Shown here: piece by piece, positions 36,986-45,440 of the stretch
Layout: each line of letters starts with the position of its first letter
Position numbering within the stretch: the stretch's first letter is position 1
NCBI RefSeq assembly: GCF_036038375.1
Contig: NZ_CP107935.1
Location: 8,308,001 to 8,372,000 of the forward strand
Direction: 5' to 3'
Length of the DNA: 64,000 nt
Origin: Streptomyces sp. NBC_00414
Lineage (GTDB): Bacteria > Actinomycetota > Actinomycetes > Streptomycetales > Streptomycetaceae
The notes under the pieces: model-generated
What the model saw: only the letters and a program-made list of their open reading frames with translations
Told to the model about the DNA's origin: nothing
The model's database searches: none
Made by a program: the position numbers and the translations under genes

Positions 36986-37458
36986 GAACAAGCCTCTCGG
37001 ACCGGCGTTGAAAAGGTCCGGGCCGCGATTGCGGCCCGTTTTGGTCAACTCTTTCTTGACCAACGCGTTTCGGGGTGAGTGGTCACGCATCAGGGGCGCG
37101 GGGGCTTGTCCGTACGCCCCCGGTGATCGGGCGAGCGCTCGGCTCGGCAACCGGTCTGACTAGGGTTTTTACCGTCCACAGCGGCTGAGCGGTGGTCCTG
37201 GAGGGCGCTTTCGACACGTCGGTGGCCGACCGCTCGGAGGTGCGCCGAACGAGGGCTGGAGCCGGTCCGGCGTCGTTGTGTGTTGCCGCCGGTGGGGAAG
37301 TGCGCAACGGAGGTCCGGGGGCGGAGCCCCCGGTCGGTGACGGGAGTCCGGCCGGGCTCCAGGGGCGCGGTGCGACGGCCGAGGGGCCCTCGGGTACGGC
37401 TCCCCATAGACTGGTGCGCTGCCCGTTGTGAATTCGCCCGAGAGGCCGACTGCCACCC
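36986..37458. other. Divergent intergenic region before fmt (473 bp, no gene)
   Basis: Contains a GGGCCGC/GCGGCCC hairpin (37020-37037) in the leader of the HTH gene, the palindrome TTGGTCAA-N7-TTGACCAA (37041-37063), an 8-bp hairpin CCGGGGGC-GGA-GCCCCCGG (37315-37333), the palindrome CCGAGGG-G-CCCTCGG (37379-37393), and a TAGACT hexamer (37407-37412) that could be the fmt -10. Partial GC-rich repeat cores are at about 37087 and 37361. No supported coding sequence. Confidence 0.6.
37041..37063. promoter_or_regulatory. Candidate operator of the HTH gene
   Basis: A perfect 8-bp inverted repeat, TTGGTCAA (37041-37048) and TTGACCAA (37056-37063) with a 7-nt spacer, 56-78 bp upstream of the HTH gene start, in a locally AT-rich stretch. 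Confidence 0.5.
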
Positions 37459-38391
37459 ATGAAGCTCGTCTTCGCCGGTACCCCCGAGGTCGCCGTTCCC
37501 GCTCTGGACGCCCTGATCGCCTCCGGGCGGCACGAGGTGGCCGCCGTCGTCACGCGGCCCGACGCGCCCGCCGGACGGGGGCGCAGGCTCGTCGCGAGCC
37601 CTGTCGCGCAGCGTGCCGAGGAAGCCGGCATCGAGGTGCTCAAGCCGGTCAAGCCACGGGACGAGGACTTCCTCGCGCGGCTGCGGGAGATCGCCCCGGA
37701 CTGCTGCCCCGTCGTGGCCTACGGTGCGCTGCTGCCCCGCGTGGCGCTCGACATCCCCGCCCAGGGCTGGGTCAACCTGCACTTCTCGCTGCTGCCCGCC
37801 TGGCGCGGGGCGGCGCCCGTGCAGCACGCCGTCATGGCCGGGGACGAGATCACCGGGGCGTCCACCTTCCTCATCGAGGAGGGGCTCGACTCCGGGCCCG
37901 TGTACGGGACCGTCACCGAGGAGGTGCGGCCCACCGACACCAGCGGGGATCTGCTGACGCGGCTCGCCTTCGCCGGGTCCGGGCTGCTCGCGGCGACCAT
38001 GGACGGGATCGAGGACGGCACGCTCAAGGCCGTGCCGCAGCCGGCCGACGGCGTGACCCTGGCTCCGAAGATCACCGTCGAGGACGCGCATGTGGACTGG
38101 GCCGCGCCGGCGCTCCGGGTCGACCGGGTCGTACGGGGGTGCACGCCCGCGCCCGGGTCGTGGACCGTGTTCCGGGGGGAGCGGCTGAAGTTGATCCAGG
38201 TCGTGCCGGTTCCTGAGCGGACGGATCTGGCGCCGGGGGCGTTGGCCGTCGGGAAGAACAACGTGTACGTCGGTACCGGGTCGTACGCCGTCGAGTTGTT
38301 GTGGGTGCAGGCGCAGGGGAAGAAGCCGATGCGGGCCGCCGACTGGGCCCGGGGGGTTCGGATCGCCTCCGGCGAGGTGGTGGGGGGCTGA
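37459..38391 (+). CDS. fmt: Methionyl-tRNA formyltransferase
   Basis: A 310-aa enzyme formylating initiator Met-tRNA with 10-formyl-THF. The catalytic Asn-His-Asp set lies in NLHFSLLPAWRGAAP and LDSGPVYG, the N-terminal Rossmann start is MKLVFAGTPEVA, and the C-terminal tRNA-binding OB domain begins about residue 205. ATG 37459 has GAGGCCGA about 12 nt upstream, a modest Shine-Dalgarno. rsmB follows after a 276-bp gap filled by repeats. Confidence 0.97.
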   Translation: MKLVFAGTPEVAVPALDALIASGRHEVAAVVTRPDAPAGRGRRLVASPVAQRAEEAGIEVLKPVKPRDEDFLARLREIAPDCCPVVAYGALLPRVALDIPAQGWVNLHFSLLPAWRGAAPVQHAVMAGDEITGASTFLIEEGLDSGPVYGTVTEEVRPTDTSGDLLTRLAFAGSGLLAATMDGIEDGTLKAVPQPADGVTLAPKITVEDAHVDWAAPALRVDRVVRGCTPAPGSWTVFRGERLKLIQVVPVPERTDLAPGALAVGKNNVYVGTGSYAVELLWVQAQGKKPMRAADWARGVRIASGEVVGG

Positions 38392-38445
38392 GGGGGGCGC
38401 TCCGCGGGGTGGGGGGGCCTCGTCCGCCGGTCGTGGGGGCTGGGC

Positions 38446-38611
38446 GCGCAGTTCCCCGCGCCCCTGGGCGGTTGCCGTGCCCTCGGTGTGAGGTGAGGCC
38501 CCGCTGTCCTGGAGGTGCGCGGTTCCTCGCGCCCCTGGCGGGGTTGCGGTGAGCCGGGCCTGGAGGTGTGGGGCTTTGCCGGTGTGGAGGTGCGTGGTTC
38601 TCCGTGCCCCT
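38446..38611 (+). repeat. GC-rich repeat cluster D (three cores)
   Basis: Cores at 38446-38465 (consensus GCGCAGTTCCCCGCGCCCCT), 38517-38536 (GCGCGGTTCCTCGCGCCCCT) and 38592-38611 (GCGTGGTTCTCCGTGCCCCT), with start-to-start spacing of 71 and 75 bp. They fill the fmt-rsmB gap. The second and third copies have drifted more than the first. Confidence 0.8.
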
Positions 38612-38667
38612 GGCGGGGCGCGTAACCTGGGGACATATCTCTTCCCTTGAGCCGGAGCACCTTTTAC

Positions 38668-40092
38668 GTGAACGAGCAGTCTCGTCGTCCCCGTCAGCAG
38701 GGCAAGCCCTACCGCCGTCCGAAGAAGGACCCGGTGCGGATGCTCGCCTTCGATGCTTTGCGGGCGGTGGACGAGAGGGACGCGTATGCGAATCTCGTGC
38801 TCCCGCCCCTGCTGCGCAAGGCGCGGGAGCAGGGCGACTTCGACGGGCGGGACGCGGCACTGGCGACGGAGCTGGTGTACGGGACGCTGCGCCGTCAGGG
38901 GACGTACGACGCCGTCATCGCCGCGTGTGTGGACCGGCCGCTGCGCGAGGTCGACCCGCCCGTCCTGGACGTGCTGAGCCTGGGCGCGCACCAGTTGCTG
39001 GGGACGCGGATCCCGACGCACGCCGCCGTGTCCGCGACCGTCGACCTCGCGCGGGTCGTGCTCGGCGACGGGCGGGCCAAGTTCGTCAACGCCGTGCTCC
39101 GCAAGATCTCGCGACAGGAGCTGGACGCCTGGATCGAGCAGGTCGCGCCGCCCTACGACGAGGACGCCGAGGACCATCTCGCGGTCGTGCACTCGCATCC
39201 GCGGTGGATCGTCTCGGCCCTGTGGGACTCGCTGGGCGGCGGGCGCGCCGGTATCGAGGACCTGCTGGAGGCCGACAACGAACGGCCCGAGGTGACCCTG
39301 GTCGCCAGGCCCGGCCGCGCCACCGCCGAGGAGATCCTCGGCGAGGTCGGCGAGGAGACCGCGCTGCCGGGGCGGTGGTCGCCCTACGCCGTGCGGCTGT
39401 CCGAGGGCGGGGAGCCGGGCGCCATCGACGCCGTGCGTGAAGGACGGGCCGGTGTTCAGGACGAGGGCAGCCAGCTCGTGGCGATCGCCCTCGCGAACGC
39501 GCCCCTCGACGGACCGGACAAGGCGTGGCTCGACGGGTGCGCGGGACCGGGCGGCAAGGCGGCCATGCTCGCCGGGCTCGCCGCCGAGCGCGGGGCCGTG
39601 CTGCTCGCCTCCGAGAAGCAGCCGCACCGGGCCAAACTGGTCGCGAAGGCACTCGCCGGGAACCCCGGGCCGTACCAGGTCATCGCCGCCGACGGGACCC
39701 GACCGCCGTGGCGTCCGGGGACCTTCGACCGCGTGCTGATGGACGTGCCCTGCACCGGGCTCGGTGCCCTGCGGCGGCGGCCCGAGGCGCGCTGGCGGCG
39801 GCGGCCCGCGGACCTGGACGGGTTCGCGCCGTTGCAGCGCGGGCTGCTGCGTACCGCGCTCGACTCGGTGCGGGTGGGCGGTGTCGTCGGGTACGCCACC
39901 TGCTCGCCGCACCTCGCCGAGACCCGGGCCGTGGTCAACGACGTACTCAAGGAGAAGGACGCCGAGCTCATCGACGCCCGTCCGCTCTTCACGGACGTAC
40001 CGGCCCTGGGCGAGGGCCCGGACGTCCAGCTGTGGCCGCATGTGCACGGGACGGACGCCATGTATCTGGCGCTGATCCGCCGCACCGGCTGA
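38668..40092 (+). CDS. rsmB: 16S rRNA m5C967 methyltransferase RsmB (Sun)
   Basis: A 474-aa SAM-dependent methyltransferase. An N-terminal NusB-like RNA-binding domain (about 25-160, with ATELVYGTLRRQG) is followed by a linker and a Rossmann catalytic domain (about 260-474). SAM motif is DGCAGPGGKAA, one Cys is in DVPCTGLG and the nucleophilic Cys is in YATCSPH. An in-frame TTG at 38647 would add 7 residues; GTG 38668 is chosen because GGAG lies 10 nt upstream. Ends near a terminator facing the MMPL gene. Confidence 0.95.
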   Translation: MNEQSRRPRQQGKPYRRPKKDPVRMLAFDALRAVDERDAYANLVLPPLLRKAREQGDFDGRDAALATELVYGTLRRQGTYDAVIAACVDRPLREVDPPVLDVLSLGAHQLLGTRIPTHAAVSATVDLARVVLGDGRAKFVNAVLRKISRQELDAWIEQVAPPYDEDAEDHLAVVHSHPRWIVSALWDSLGGGRAGIEDLLEADNERPEVTLVARPGRATAEEILGEVGEETALPGRWSPYAVRLSEGGEPGAIDAVREGRAGVQDEGSQLVAIALANAPLDGPDKAWLDGCAGPGGKAAMLAGLAAERGAVLLASEKQPHRAKLVAKALAGNPGPYQVIAADGTRPPWRPGTFDRVLMDVPCTGLGALRRRPEARWRRRPADLDGFAPLQRGLLRTALDSVRVGGVVGYATCSPHLAETRAVVNDVLKEKDAELIDARPLFTDVPALGEGPDVQLWPHVHGTDAMYLALIRRTG

Positions 40093-40113
40093 CCGGCCTC
40101 CGACCTCTGGTCC

Positions 40114-40140
40114 CCGGCCCACCAGTCCGCGGTGGGCCGG
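40114..40140. terminator. Terminator after rsmB
   Basis: CCGGCCCACC (40114-40123) pairs with GGTGGGCCGG (40131-40140) over 10 bp with a 7-nt loop, followed by TTC, in the convergent gap with the MMPL gene. Confidence 0.75.
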
Positions 40141-40160
40141 TTCGGGCTGTCCCGGCCCGG

Positions 40161-42431
40161 TTATTCGGACGGGCCGCCGGGGCGCGAAGCCGGTCCCGAA
40201 GACTCCGCGTCGGTCGTGGTGGGGGCGGCGGGTGATGAGGGTGTCGGCGGGTCGGCCGTCGGGGCGCTCCCGGTCTCGCTCCGGGGCTCGCGTCCGGCCC
40301 CGGTTCCCGTCTCCCGGGCCAGCCGGCTCGGCCACCAGACCTTCGGGCCGACGTCCAGGAACAGGGACGTCACGAGGACCGAGCGCACGATGAACGTGTC
40401 CAGCAGTACGCCCAGGGCCACCGTGAACCCGATCTCGGCGAAGGCCACCATCGGGAGCGTGCCCAGGGCGGCGAAGGTGCCCGCGAGGACCAGGCCCGCC
40501 GAGGTGATGACCGCGCCGGTGGCGGCGAGGCCCGTGACCACGCCCTTGCGCGTGCCCTGGCGGACGGCCTCCTCGCGGATGCGGGTGGTCAGGAAGATGT
40601 TGTAGTCGATGCCCAGGGCCACCAGGAAGACGAACACGAACAGCGGGAAGTCCGTCGACTCGCCCGCGTAGTCGAAGACGTACCGGAACGCGAGCGCGCT
40701 GATGCCCAGCGCGGCGGCGAAGGACAGCACCACCGTGCCGATCAGGAGCAGCGGGGCGATCAGGGCGCGGAGCAGCGCGCAGAGGATCAGCAGCACCACG
40801 ACCAGCACCAGCGGGATGATCAGGAAGTTGTCGTGGGTCGTCGCCCTGTCCATGTCCAGCAGAGCCGCCGTACCGCCGCCCACCTGGGCGTCGGCGTCGG
40901 GCACCGCGTGCACGGCGTCCCTTACCCGCTCCACCGTCTGTTTCGCGGCCTCGCTGTCGGCGGGGTCCGTCATGGTGGCCTCGAAGAGGACCTTGCCCTC
41001 GAACTCGGGTTTCGTGCCGGGCGGCAGGCCGAGGGATTCCGGTACGACACCGCGGGTGTCCGCGACCGCCTGCCCGACCTCCTCGGCCCGGTCACGGTTG
41101 CCGACGATGACGAGCGGATCGCCGCTGCCCGCCGGGAAGTACCGCTCGGACACCTCCTGGCCGACGATCGAGTCGGGTTTGCCGGTGAAGGCGTCGGCGT
41201 TGCTGATGCCCTCCGCGCGCAGCTGGACGAGGCCGAGCGAGAGCAGCGCGAGCACGGCCGCCGTGACGCCCCAGACCAGCCGCGGCCGGTGCGAGAAGCG
41301 GTTGCCCATGCGCGCCCAGACACCGCGCTCGGTCGGGTCGGCGGAGCCGAAGTGCGGGACCACCGGCCAGAAGATCCAGCGGCCGCAGATCACCAGCAGG
41401 GCCGGGAAGAGCGTCAGCATGGCGACCAGCGCCACGGCGACGCCGATGGCGGCCACCGGGCCGAGGCCGCGCGTCGAGTTCATCTCGGCGGCGAGCAGCA
41501 CCAGCATGCTCAGAACGACGGTGGCGCCGGACGCGACGACGGCCGGACCCGCCCGGTGCAGGGCCAGCGCCATGGCCTCGTGGCGGTCCTCGTGGCGGCG
41601 CAGCTCCTCCCGGTAGCGGGCCACCAGGAGCAGGGCGTAGTCCGTCCCCGCGCCGAAGACGAGCACCGTGAGGATCCCCGCGCTCTGCCCGTTGACGGTC
41701 AGCCCCGCGTGTTCCGCGAGCAGATAGACCAGCGCCTGCGCGGTGAACAGCGCGGCGACCACACCGAGCAGCGGGACCAGCAGCAGGGTCGGGCTGCGGT
41801 AGGTGAGCAGCAGCATCACGATGACGACGGCCATCGCCGAGAACAGCAGCGTGGAGTCGATGCCCTCGAAGGCCTCGGAGAAGTCGGCGGACGTGCCGCC
41901 CGGGCCCGTGATGTGCACGGCGAGCCCGTCCCCGCCCTTGCCGACGTCCTCGCGGATCGCGTCGACCGCTGGCGCGATGCGCTCCCAGCCCTTCTCGTCC
42001 ATCGTGATCGGCACGGAGACCTGGGCCGCCCGCGGGGCCGGCCTCCGGTCGAACACGGGACCACGGGTCTCCGCGCCACGGATCCCGTGCGCGCGCAGTT
42101 CCCTGAGCTCCCGTACGTCCCTGGCGATCCGCACCCGGTCCTGTGCGGTGAGGCCGTCGGCCCGGGCGTACACGACGATCGCGGGGAGCTGTTCCGGCCT
42201 GAAGTTCTCGGAGGTCTGCAGGACTTGGGTGGACTCGGCGGAACCGGGCAGCCAGGAGGCCGCGTCGTTGTCCTGGGCGTCGGTGAGTTTCTGGGCGAAG
42301 GGTGCCGTGAGGACGAGCAGCACCAGCCACAGTCCCACCACGAGCCACTTGGACCGCCGCCCGCAGACGAGCCAGCCGATACCCCGACGCTGCTTCCCCG
42401 CTGTTTCCCGCGTTCCCTGTGTGTCCGTCAT
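40161..42431 (-). CDS. MMPL-family RND transporter
   Basis: A 756-aa, 12-TM proton-driven exporter of hydrophobic compounds. The layout is TM1 (about 28-46), an extracytoplasmic loop, TM2-6, a cytoplasmic linker, TM7 (about 385-405), a second loop, TM8-12, and a polar Pro/Thr/Ser tail. The paired proton-relay motifs are GTDYALLLVARYREEL in TM4 and GIDYNIFLTTRIREE in TM10. Substrate unknown. ATG 42431 has GGGGAA 5-6 nt upstream. An ACCGACCGGT element in the divergent gap to rpe may be a TetR-type operator; no tetR gene is adjacent. Confidence 0.9.
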   Translation of the reverse strand: MTDTQGTRETAGKQRRGIGWLVCGRRSKWLVVGLWLVLLVLTAPFAQKLTDAQDNDAASWLPGSAESTQVLQTSENFRPEQLPAIVVYARADGLTAQDRVRIARDVRELRELRAHGIRGAETRGPVFDRRPAPRAAQVSVPITMDEKGWERIAPAVDAIREDVGKGGDGLAVHITGPGGTSADFSEAFEGIDSTLLFSAMAVVIVMLLLTYRSPTLLLVPLLGVVAALFTAQALVYLLAEHAGLTVNGQSAGILTVLVFGAGTDYALLLVARYREELRRHEDRHEAMALALHRAGPAVVASGATVVLSMLVLLAAEMNSTRGLGPVAAIGVAVALVAMLTLFPALLVICGRWIFWPVVPHFGSADPTERGVWARMGNRFSHRPRLVWGVTAAVLALLSLGLVQLRAEGISNADAFTGKPDSIVGQEVSERYFPAGSGDPLVIVGNRDRAEEVGQAVADTRGVVPESLGLPPGTKPEFEGKVLFEATMTDPADSEAAKQTVERVRDAVHAVPDADAQVGGGTAALLDMDRATTHDNFLIIPLVLVVVLLILCALLRALIAPLLLIGTVVLSFAAALGISALAFRYVFDYAGESTDFPLFVFVFLVALGIDYNIFLTTRIREEAVRQGTRKGVVTGLAATGAVITSAGLVLAGTFAALGTLPMVAFAEIGFTVALGVLLDTFIVRSVLVTSLFLDVGPKVWWPSRLARETGTGAGREPRSETGSAPTADPPTPSSPAAPTTTDAESSGPASRPGGPSE

Positions 42432-42521
42432 GGCATTCCCCGTAGCCGCTCATGGAGCCGGTGGGCCGACAAGGATGGCACGGGCGGTCCGGCCGGTGCA
42501 GCCCCTCGGCCCGAACGAGTT

Positions 42522-42540
42522 GGTACATACCGACCGGTCC
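42522..42540. promoter_or_regulatory. Possible TetR-type operator between MMPL gene and rpe
   Basis: GGTACATACCGACCGGTCC at 42522-42540 contains the interrupted palindrome ACCG-AC-CGGT and resembles half of the ACATACCGACCGGT-type sites often seen before TetR-controlled exporter genes. The outer half is imperfect. Confidence 0.35.
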
Positions 42541-42589
42541 GCGCCGGGACCGGGGAGGCAACCGGCTCCGGGCATGGCAGGCTGGTGAC

Positions 42590-43276
42590 ATGGCCGCGCA
42601 GATCAACCCCAGCATCCTCTCCGCCGACTTCGCCCGCCTTGCCGAGGAGGCAAAGGCGGTGGAAGGGGCGGACTGGCTGCATGTCGACGTGATGGACAAC
42701 CATTTCGTCCCGAACCTCACGCTCGGTGTGCCGGTCGTAGAGTCCCTGGCGCGTGCGACGGACACACCGCTGGACTGTCATCTGATGATCGAGGACGCCG
42801 ATCGGTGGGCGCCCCAGTACGTAGAGGCGGGTGCCGGTTCCGTCACCTTCCATGTCGAGGCGGCCGCGGCACCCGTGCGGCTCGCCCGCGAGATCCGGGC
42901 CAAGGGCGCCCGTGCCTCGATGGCGCTGAGGCCCGCGACCCCCATCGAGCCGTACGAGGACCTGCTGCCCGAGCTCGACATGCTGCTGATCATGACCGTC
43001 GAGCCGGGCTTCGGGGGCCAGGCGTTTCTCGACATCATGCTTCCGAAGATTCGCCGTACCCGCGAGTTGATCAGCAAGCACGGACTCGAACTGTGGCTGC
43101 AGGTCGACGGCGGGGTCTCCGCCTCCACCATCGAGCGCTGCGCCGAGGCGGGAGCCGACGTCTTCGTCGCCGGCTCGGCCGTCTACGGTGCCGCCGACCC
43201 CGCCCAGGCGGTACGTGCATTGCGCACGCAGGCGGAGGGGGCGACGGCCCAGGCAGCATGGGCATGCGGCCACTGA
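42590..43276 (+). CDS. rpe: Ribulose-phosphate 3-epimerase
   Basis: A 228-aa TIM-barrel metalloenzyme of the pentose phosphate pathway. Catalytic Asp and metal ligands lie in WLHVDVMDNHFVPNLT, His in DCHLMI, Met/Val in IMTVEPGFGGQ, and the second Asp in LQVDGGVS. ATG 42590 is in-frame and conserved (AAQINPSILSADF), with only a weak Shine-Dalgarno; a longer frame to 42452 has no support. Divergent from the MMPL gene. Confidence 0.96.
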   Translation: MAAQINPSILSADFARLAEEAKAVEGADWLHVDVMDNHFVPNLTLGVPVVESLARATDTPLDCHLMIEDADRWAPQYVEAGAGSVTFHVEAAAAPVRLAREIRAKGARASMALRPATPIEPYEDLLPELDMLLIMTVEPGFGGQAFLDIMLPKIRRTRELISKHGLELWLQVDGGVSASTIERCAEAGADVFVAGSAVYGAADPAQAVRALRTQAEGATAQAAWACGH

Positions 43277-43378
43277 GCCAAGGGAACGTGAACGCCGCCC
43301 CTCAGGGCTGATCAAGTACGCCGGATCTGCAAGGATGAACGGCGAATCCAGAGTGTGAACAGCAGTGAGGAGAACGCC

Positions 43379-44398
43379 GTGTCGGGTATGTCGGCGGGCC
43401 GGTCAGCCATGCGGATGGGACCCGCTGAGCTGGTGCAGGCGGCGGCCATGGCCCGCCGCTTCTACCTTGAGGGCAAATCCAAGATCCAGATCGCCGAGGA
43501 GTTCGGCGTCAGCCGCTTCAAGGTGGCCCGGGTCCTGGAGACCGCTCTCGAACGGGATCTCGTGAGGATCGAGATCCGTGTCCCCGCGGAGCTGGACGCG
43601 GAGCGCTCCGACGCGCTGCGCGCCCGCTACGGACTGCGGCATGCCGTGGTCGTGGAGTCCCCGGCCGAGGCCGAGGAGTCGCCCGACCCGGAGAACCTCG
43701 GCGAGGTGGCCGCCGACCTGCTCGGTGAGCTGGTCGCCGAGGGCGATGTGCTCGGTCTCGCCTGGGGCCGCTCCACCATCCACATGGCGGCGGCGCTCGA
43801 CCGGCTGCCGCCGTGCACGGTGGTGCAGCTGACGGGTGTCTACGACGCCGGGACGGCCGAGCGCGGCTCGGTCGAGGCCGTCCGCCGGGCCGCCCAGGTC
43901 TCGGGGGGCGACGCCCACCCCATCTACGCGCCGATGCTCCTGCCGGACGTGGCCACCGCGGCCGCCCTGCGCAGCCAGACGGGCATCGCCCGGGCCTTCG
44001 AGTACTTCGACAAGGTCACCGTGGCCTGCGTGTCCATCGGGTCCTGGGAAGCCGGCATCTCCACGGTGCACGACATGCTCACCGAGGAGGAGCGCGCCCA
44101 CTACGCGTCCCTCGGGGTCGAGGCCGAGATGTCCGCGCACCTCTTCGACGTCGAGGGCCGCCGGGTCGGGCGCGACCTGGGGGAGCGGTGCATCACCGTC
44201 GAGGCCGACCGGCTGCGGCGGATCCCGGAGGTCGTCGCGATCGCCGGGGGGCAGCGCAAGGCCGCCGCCATCGACGCGGTGCTGCGGTCCGGCCTCGTCA
44301 CCAGCCTGGTGACGGACACGGCCGCCGCGGACGCCCTGATGACGATGGGTCCGACACCGCGTCCGGCCCTCGACCGGGAGGACCCCGACGGGCTCTGA
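43379..44398 (+). CDS. SorC/DeoR-type sugar-binding transcriptional regulator
   Basis: 339 aa. N-terminal HTH (about 15-55, YLEGKSKIQIAEEFGVSRFKVARVLETA), then a sugar-phosphate-binding domain (about 60-339) with DVLGLAWGRST, VQLTGVYDAG, VSIGSWE and a C-terminal VVAIAGGQRKAAAI block. Probably a phosphosugar-responsive repressor, plausibly linked to the neighbouring rpe, though no operator was found. GTG 43355 is possible; GTG 43379 is preferred because GAGGAG lies 7-8 nt upstream. A hairpin overlaps its stop. Confidence 0.88.
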   Translation: MSGMSAGRSAMRMGPAELVQAAAMARRFYLEGKSKIQIAEEFGVSRFKVARVLETALERDLVRIEIRVPAELDAERSDALRARYGLRHAVVVESPAEAEESPDPENLGEVAADLLGELVAEGDVLGLAWGRSTIHMAAALDRLPPCTVVQLTGVYDAGTAERGSVEAVRRAAQVSGGDAHPIYAPMLLPDVATAAALRSQTGIARAFEYFDKVTVACVSIGSWEAGISTVHDMLTEEERAHYASLGVEAEMSAHLFDVEGRRVGRDLGERCITVEADRLRRIPEVVAIAGGQRKAAAIDAVLRSGLVTSLVTDTAAADALMTMGPTPRPALDREDPDGL

Positions 44399-44415
44399 CG
44401 GGCTTCGAGCCCGTC
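44397..44415 (+). terminator. Hairpin overlapping the SorC-type regulator stop codon
   Basis: GACGGGCT (44397-44404) and AGCCCGTC (44408-44415) pair perfectly with a UCG loop. The left arm includes the last two bases of the stop. Confidence 0.55.
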
Positions 44416-44525
44416 GCGGTACACCGGGGTGCACCGTGGCCCGGCTCGGATTGCCGTGACACCCGGCGATCCACGGGCGGTTCGACGGCGCGCCGTGAGG
44501 GGACGGCCGTGGCAGCATCGACGAC

Positions 44526-44978
44526 ATGCTGCTCCGGTCCGTCCCTCGTCTGTTTCGCGGACCGTGCCCCGGCCCGTTTCGCCGTCTGTGCGCGGGGCTG
44601 GTGGTCTGCCTCGCGGCCCTGCTCCTGGCCGGCTGCTCCTCGACGGACACGGCGGGGGAGACGGACACTGCGGTGGCCTCGGCTCCCGGGTGGGCCGCCG
44701 GGACGGACACCGTCCGCGCGGCCGAGCTGCCGGCCGAGGCCCGCCGGACGCTCACCCTCATCGACGCGGGCGGCCCCTTCCCGTACGCCAAGGACGGCGC
44801 CGTCTTCGGGAACTTCGAGCGCGAGCTGCCACGGCACGAACGCGGCCACTACCGCGAGTACACCGTGCGGACGCCCGGCGAGCGGGACCGCGGGGCCCGG
44901 CGCATTGTCACCGGGCGGGGCGGCGAGGTCTACTACACCGATGATCACTACAACTCGTTCAGGGCGGTGCTGAGATGA
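44526..44978 (+). CDS. Barnase/RNase Sa-family ribonuclease, predicted lipoprotein
   Basis: A 150-aa guanyl-specific ribonuclease. An N-terminal signal (21-36) ends in the lipobox LLAGC with Cys37, followed by a Thr/Ala linker and the catalytic domain (about 65-150). All key residues of RNase Sa are kept: Glu111 (YREYTV), Arg122 and Arg126 (RDRGARR), His141 (DDHYNSF). It should be secreted and lipid-anchored, which differs from freely secreted RNase Sa. The downstream gene overlaps by ATGA and encodes its barstar-like inhibitor. ATG 44526 has a weak Shine-Dalgarno. Confidence 0.92.
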   Translation: MLLRSVPRLFRGPCPGPFRRLCAGLVVCLAALLLAGCSSTDTAGETDTAVASAPGWAAGTDTVRAAELPAEARRTLTLIDAGGPFPYAKDGAVFGNFERELPRHERGHYREYTVRTPGERDRGARRIVTGRGGEVYYTDDHYNSFRAVLR

Positions 44979-45334
44979 CGCACGACGTGCCCGCGCCGGG
45001 CCGCCACGTGGTCACCCTGGACCTCGACGGGGTCGCGGACAAGGCCGGCCTCATGGAGCGCTGCGTACGCGCCCTGGAGCTGCCGGAGTGGTTCGGCCGC
45101 AACTGGGACGCGCTCGCCGACAGCCTCACCGACCCGTCCGTGTGGCCCCCGGCCGCCGCCGAGCGGGGACTGCTGGTCGTCGTCACCGGCTGGCGGGCGT
45201 ACGCGCGCACGCGGCCCGACGAGTGGGCGACCGCCGAGGACGTCTTCGCCCAGGCGGCCGACCGCACGCCGGCGCTCACCGTGGCGCTGGCGCTTGGAGG
45301 ATCCCACCAGCAGCCCTCTGACCAGCCTGGATGA
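44975..45334 (+). CDS. Barstar-family ribonuclease inhibitor
   Basis: A 119-aa cytoplasmic inhibitor that would neutralise the upstream RNase before export. The barstar inhibitory helix is recognisable: FGRNWDALADSL, with Asp45 and Asp49 aligning to Asp35 and Asp39 of barstar that plug the barnase active site. No signal peptide. ATG 44975 overlaps the RNase stop by 4 nt, so the two are made together. The C-terminus has a short polar extension (SHQQPSDQPG). Confidence 0.9.
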   Translation: MTHDVPAPGRHVVTLDLDGVADKAGLMERCVRALELPEWFGRNWDALADSLTDPSVWPPAAAERGLLVVVTGWRAYARTRPDEWATAEDVFAQAADRTPALTVALALGGSHQQPSDQPG

Positions 45335-45440
45335 TCGGCCCAGGGCGTGGATGCCGCCCCGCATGGGACAATGAAGTACGTGCTCTCCCTCGGGCTGTCC
45401 TGTCCGGGGGCCGCCTCTGATCGACTGGGATGTGCAGCAC

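Noticed and set aside
36986..37150. N-terminal extension of the HTH protein to 37150
   Set aside because: The extension has no Shine-Dalgarno at its start and covers the palindrome and hairpin; ATG 36985 has GAGAGG at good spacing.
38401..38660. Small ORFs in the fmt-rsmB gap
   Set aside because: They are made of the GC-rich repeat cores and have no ribosome binding site.
43355..43378. Upstream GTG start of the SorC-type regulator
   Set aside because: The GAGGAG Shine-Dalgarno lies downstream of this GTG and correctly spaced for GTG 43379.
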